A stretch of 64,000 nucleotides of DNA from Bacillus licheniformis DSM 13 = ATCC 14580 (lineage in GTDB: Bacteria; Bacillota; Bacilli; Bacillales; Bacillaceae), in the NCBI RefSeq assembly GCF_000011645.1, contig NC_006270.3:615001-679000 (forward strand). The letters are read 5' to 3'. Each line of letters begins with the position of its first letter. Positions within the stretch are counted from its first letter, which is position 1. The notes beneath the pieces are model-generated. The model saw only the letters and a list, made by a program, of their open reading frames with translations, did no database searches and had not been told where the DNA came from. Both the position numbers and the translations under genes were made by a program. Positions 63,963-64,000 of this stretch are shown one piece after another.

Positions 63963-64000
63963 TTAAACCAAGCCGCTATGCTTGAGCACGGCGGCAATTC
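63963..64000 (-). CDS. C-terminal end of an unidentified gene
   Basis: The last 11 codons of a minus-strand frame run into the window edge and read IAAVLKHSGLV, ending TAA at 63963-63965. Codon use looks coding and the terminator at 63897-63936 could serve it. Too short to name. Confidence 0.4.
   Translation of the reverse strand, partial: IAAVLKHSGLV

Noticed and set aside
63728..63997. Minus-strand frame across the signal peptidase gene end
   Set aside because: It runs antisense to conserved Sip motifs and through the terminator; the other minus-strand phase, ending at 63963, is the likelier gene end.

Overview
The window is a Bacillus chromosome segment, almost certainly Bacillus licheniformis or a very close relative. 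The evidence is a liquefying alpha-amylase that matches the B. licheniformis enzyme nearly residue for residue, low-GC Firmicutes promoters and ribosome binding sites, and a gene order that follows B. subtilis (rrnE-trnE-thiL-tsaEB-rimI-tsaD-ydiF-moaC-rex-tatAY-tatCY-ydiKL-groESL).

Layout. 1-2.1 kb: the 3' part of a 23S rRNA gene, 5S rRNA, tRNA-fMet and tRNA-Asp. 2.3-5.9 kb: thiL and the t6A tRNA-modification genes tsaE, tsaB and tsaD with rimI. 5.9-6.15 kb: a dense group of DnaA-box-like nonamers. 6.2-11.4 kb: ydiF, moaC, rex, the TatAY/TatCY translocase, ydiK and ydiL. 11.5-13.6 kb: groES-groEL under a CIRCE operator.

13.5-15.95 kb: a decayed integrative element. It is bounded by two copies of the groEL 3' end and holds an integrase remnant, a frameshifted gene for a secreted bacteriocin-like protein, a small membrane protein that may be its immunity partner, and a yolD-like gene cut by a stop codon. 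16-35 kb: accessory metabolism and stress genes. These include a VanW protein, an SRAP protein, a TetR-controlled rifampicin phosphotransferase, para-nitrobenzyl esterase, a sugar-porter MFS protein with a cre site, the pspA-ydjGHI envelope-stress operon, a luciferase-like monooxygenase and a TrmB/LysE divergent pair. 34.8-37.9 kb: an operon of an HTH-DUF1232 protein and two SEDS (RodA/FtsW-type) proteins. 38.0-38.4 kb: a type I toxin-antitoxin module of the BsrG/SR4 kind that has no large ORF.

40-56 kb is the polysaccharide part: a DUF3298 protein, the deacetylase PdaC, the secreted alpha-amylase, and a complete maltodextrin locus (mdxR, maltogenic amylase, mdxEFG transporter, yvdJ, maltose phosphorylase, malL, beta-phosphoglucomutase). 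Together they describe starch liquefaction outside the cell, uptake of maltodextrins, and phosphorolytic and hydrolytic breakdown to glucose and glucose 6-phosphate. MdxR-type palindromes and a near-cre site sit in its intergenic gaps.

56.5-64 kb: tyrZ with its T-box leader and ywaE, a group of exported proteins of unknown function (including a double-psi-barrel protein and a lipoprotein), a low-complexity Lys/Thr/Asp-rich protein, a type I signal peptidase, and the last codons of a gene that runs off the window.

All calls come from reading the sequence and from remembered family features; no database search was run. Start codons were moved from the longest open frame wherever a Shine-Dalgarno sequence favoured another.
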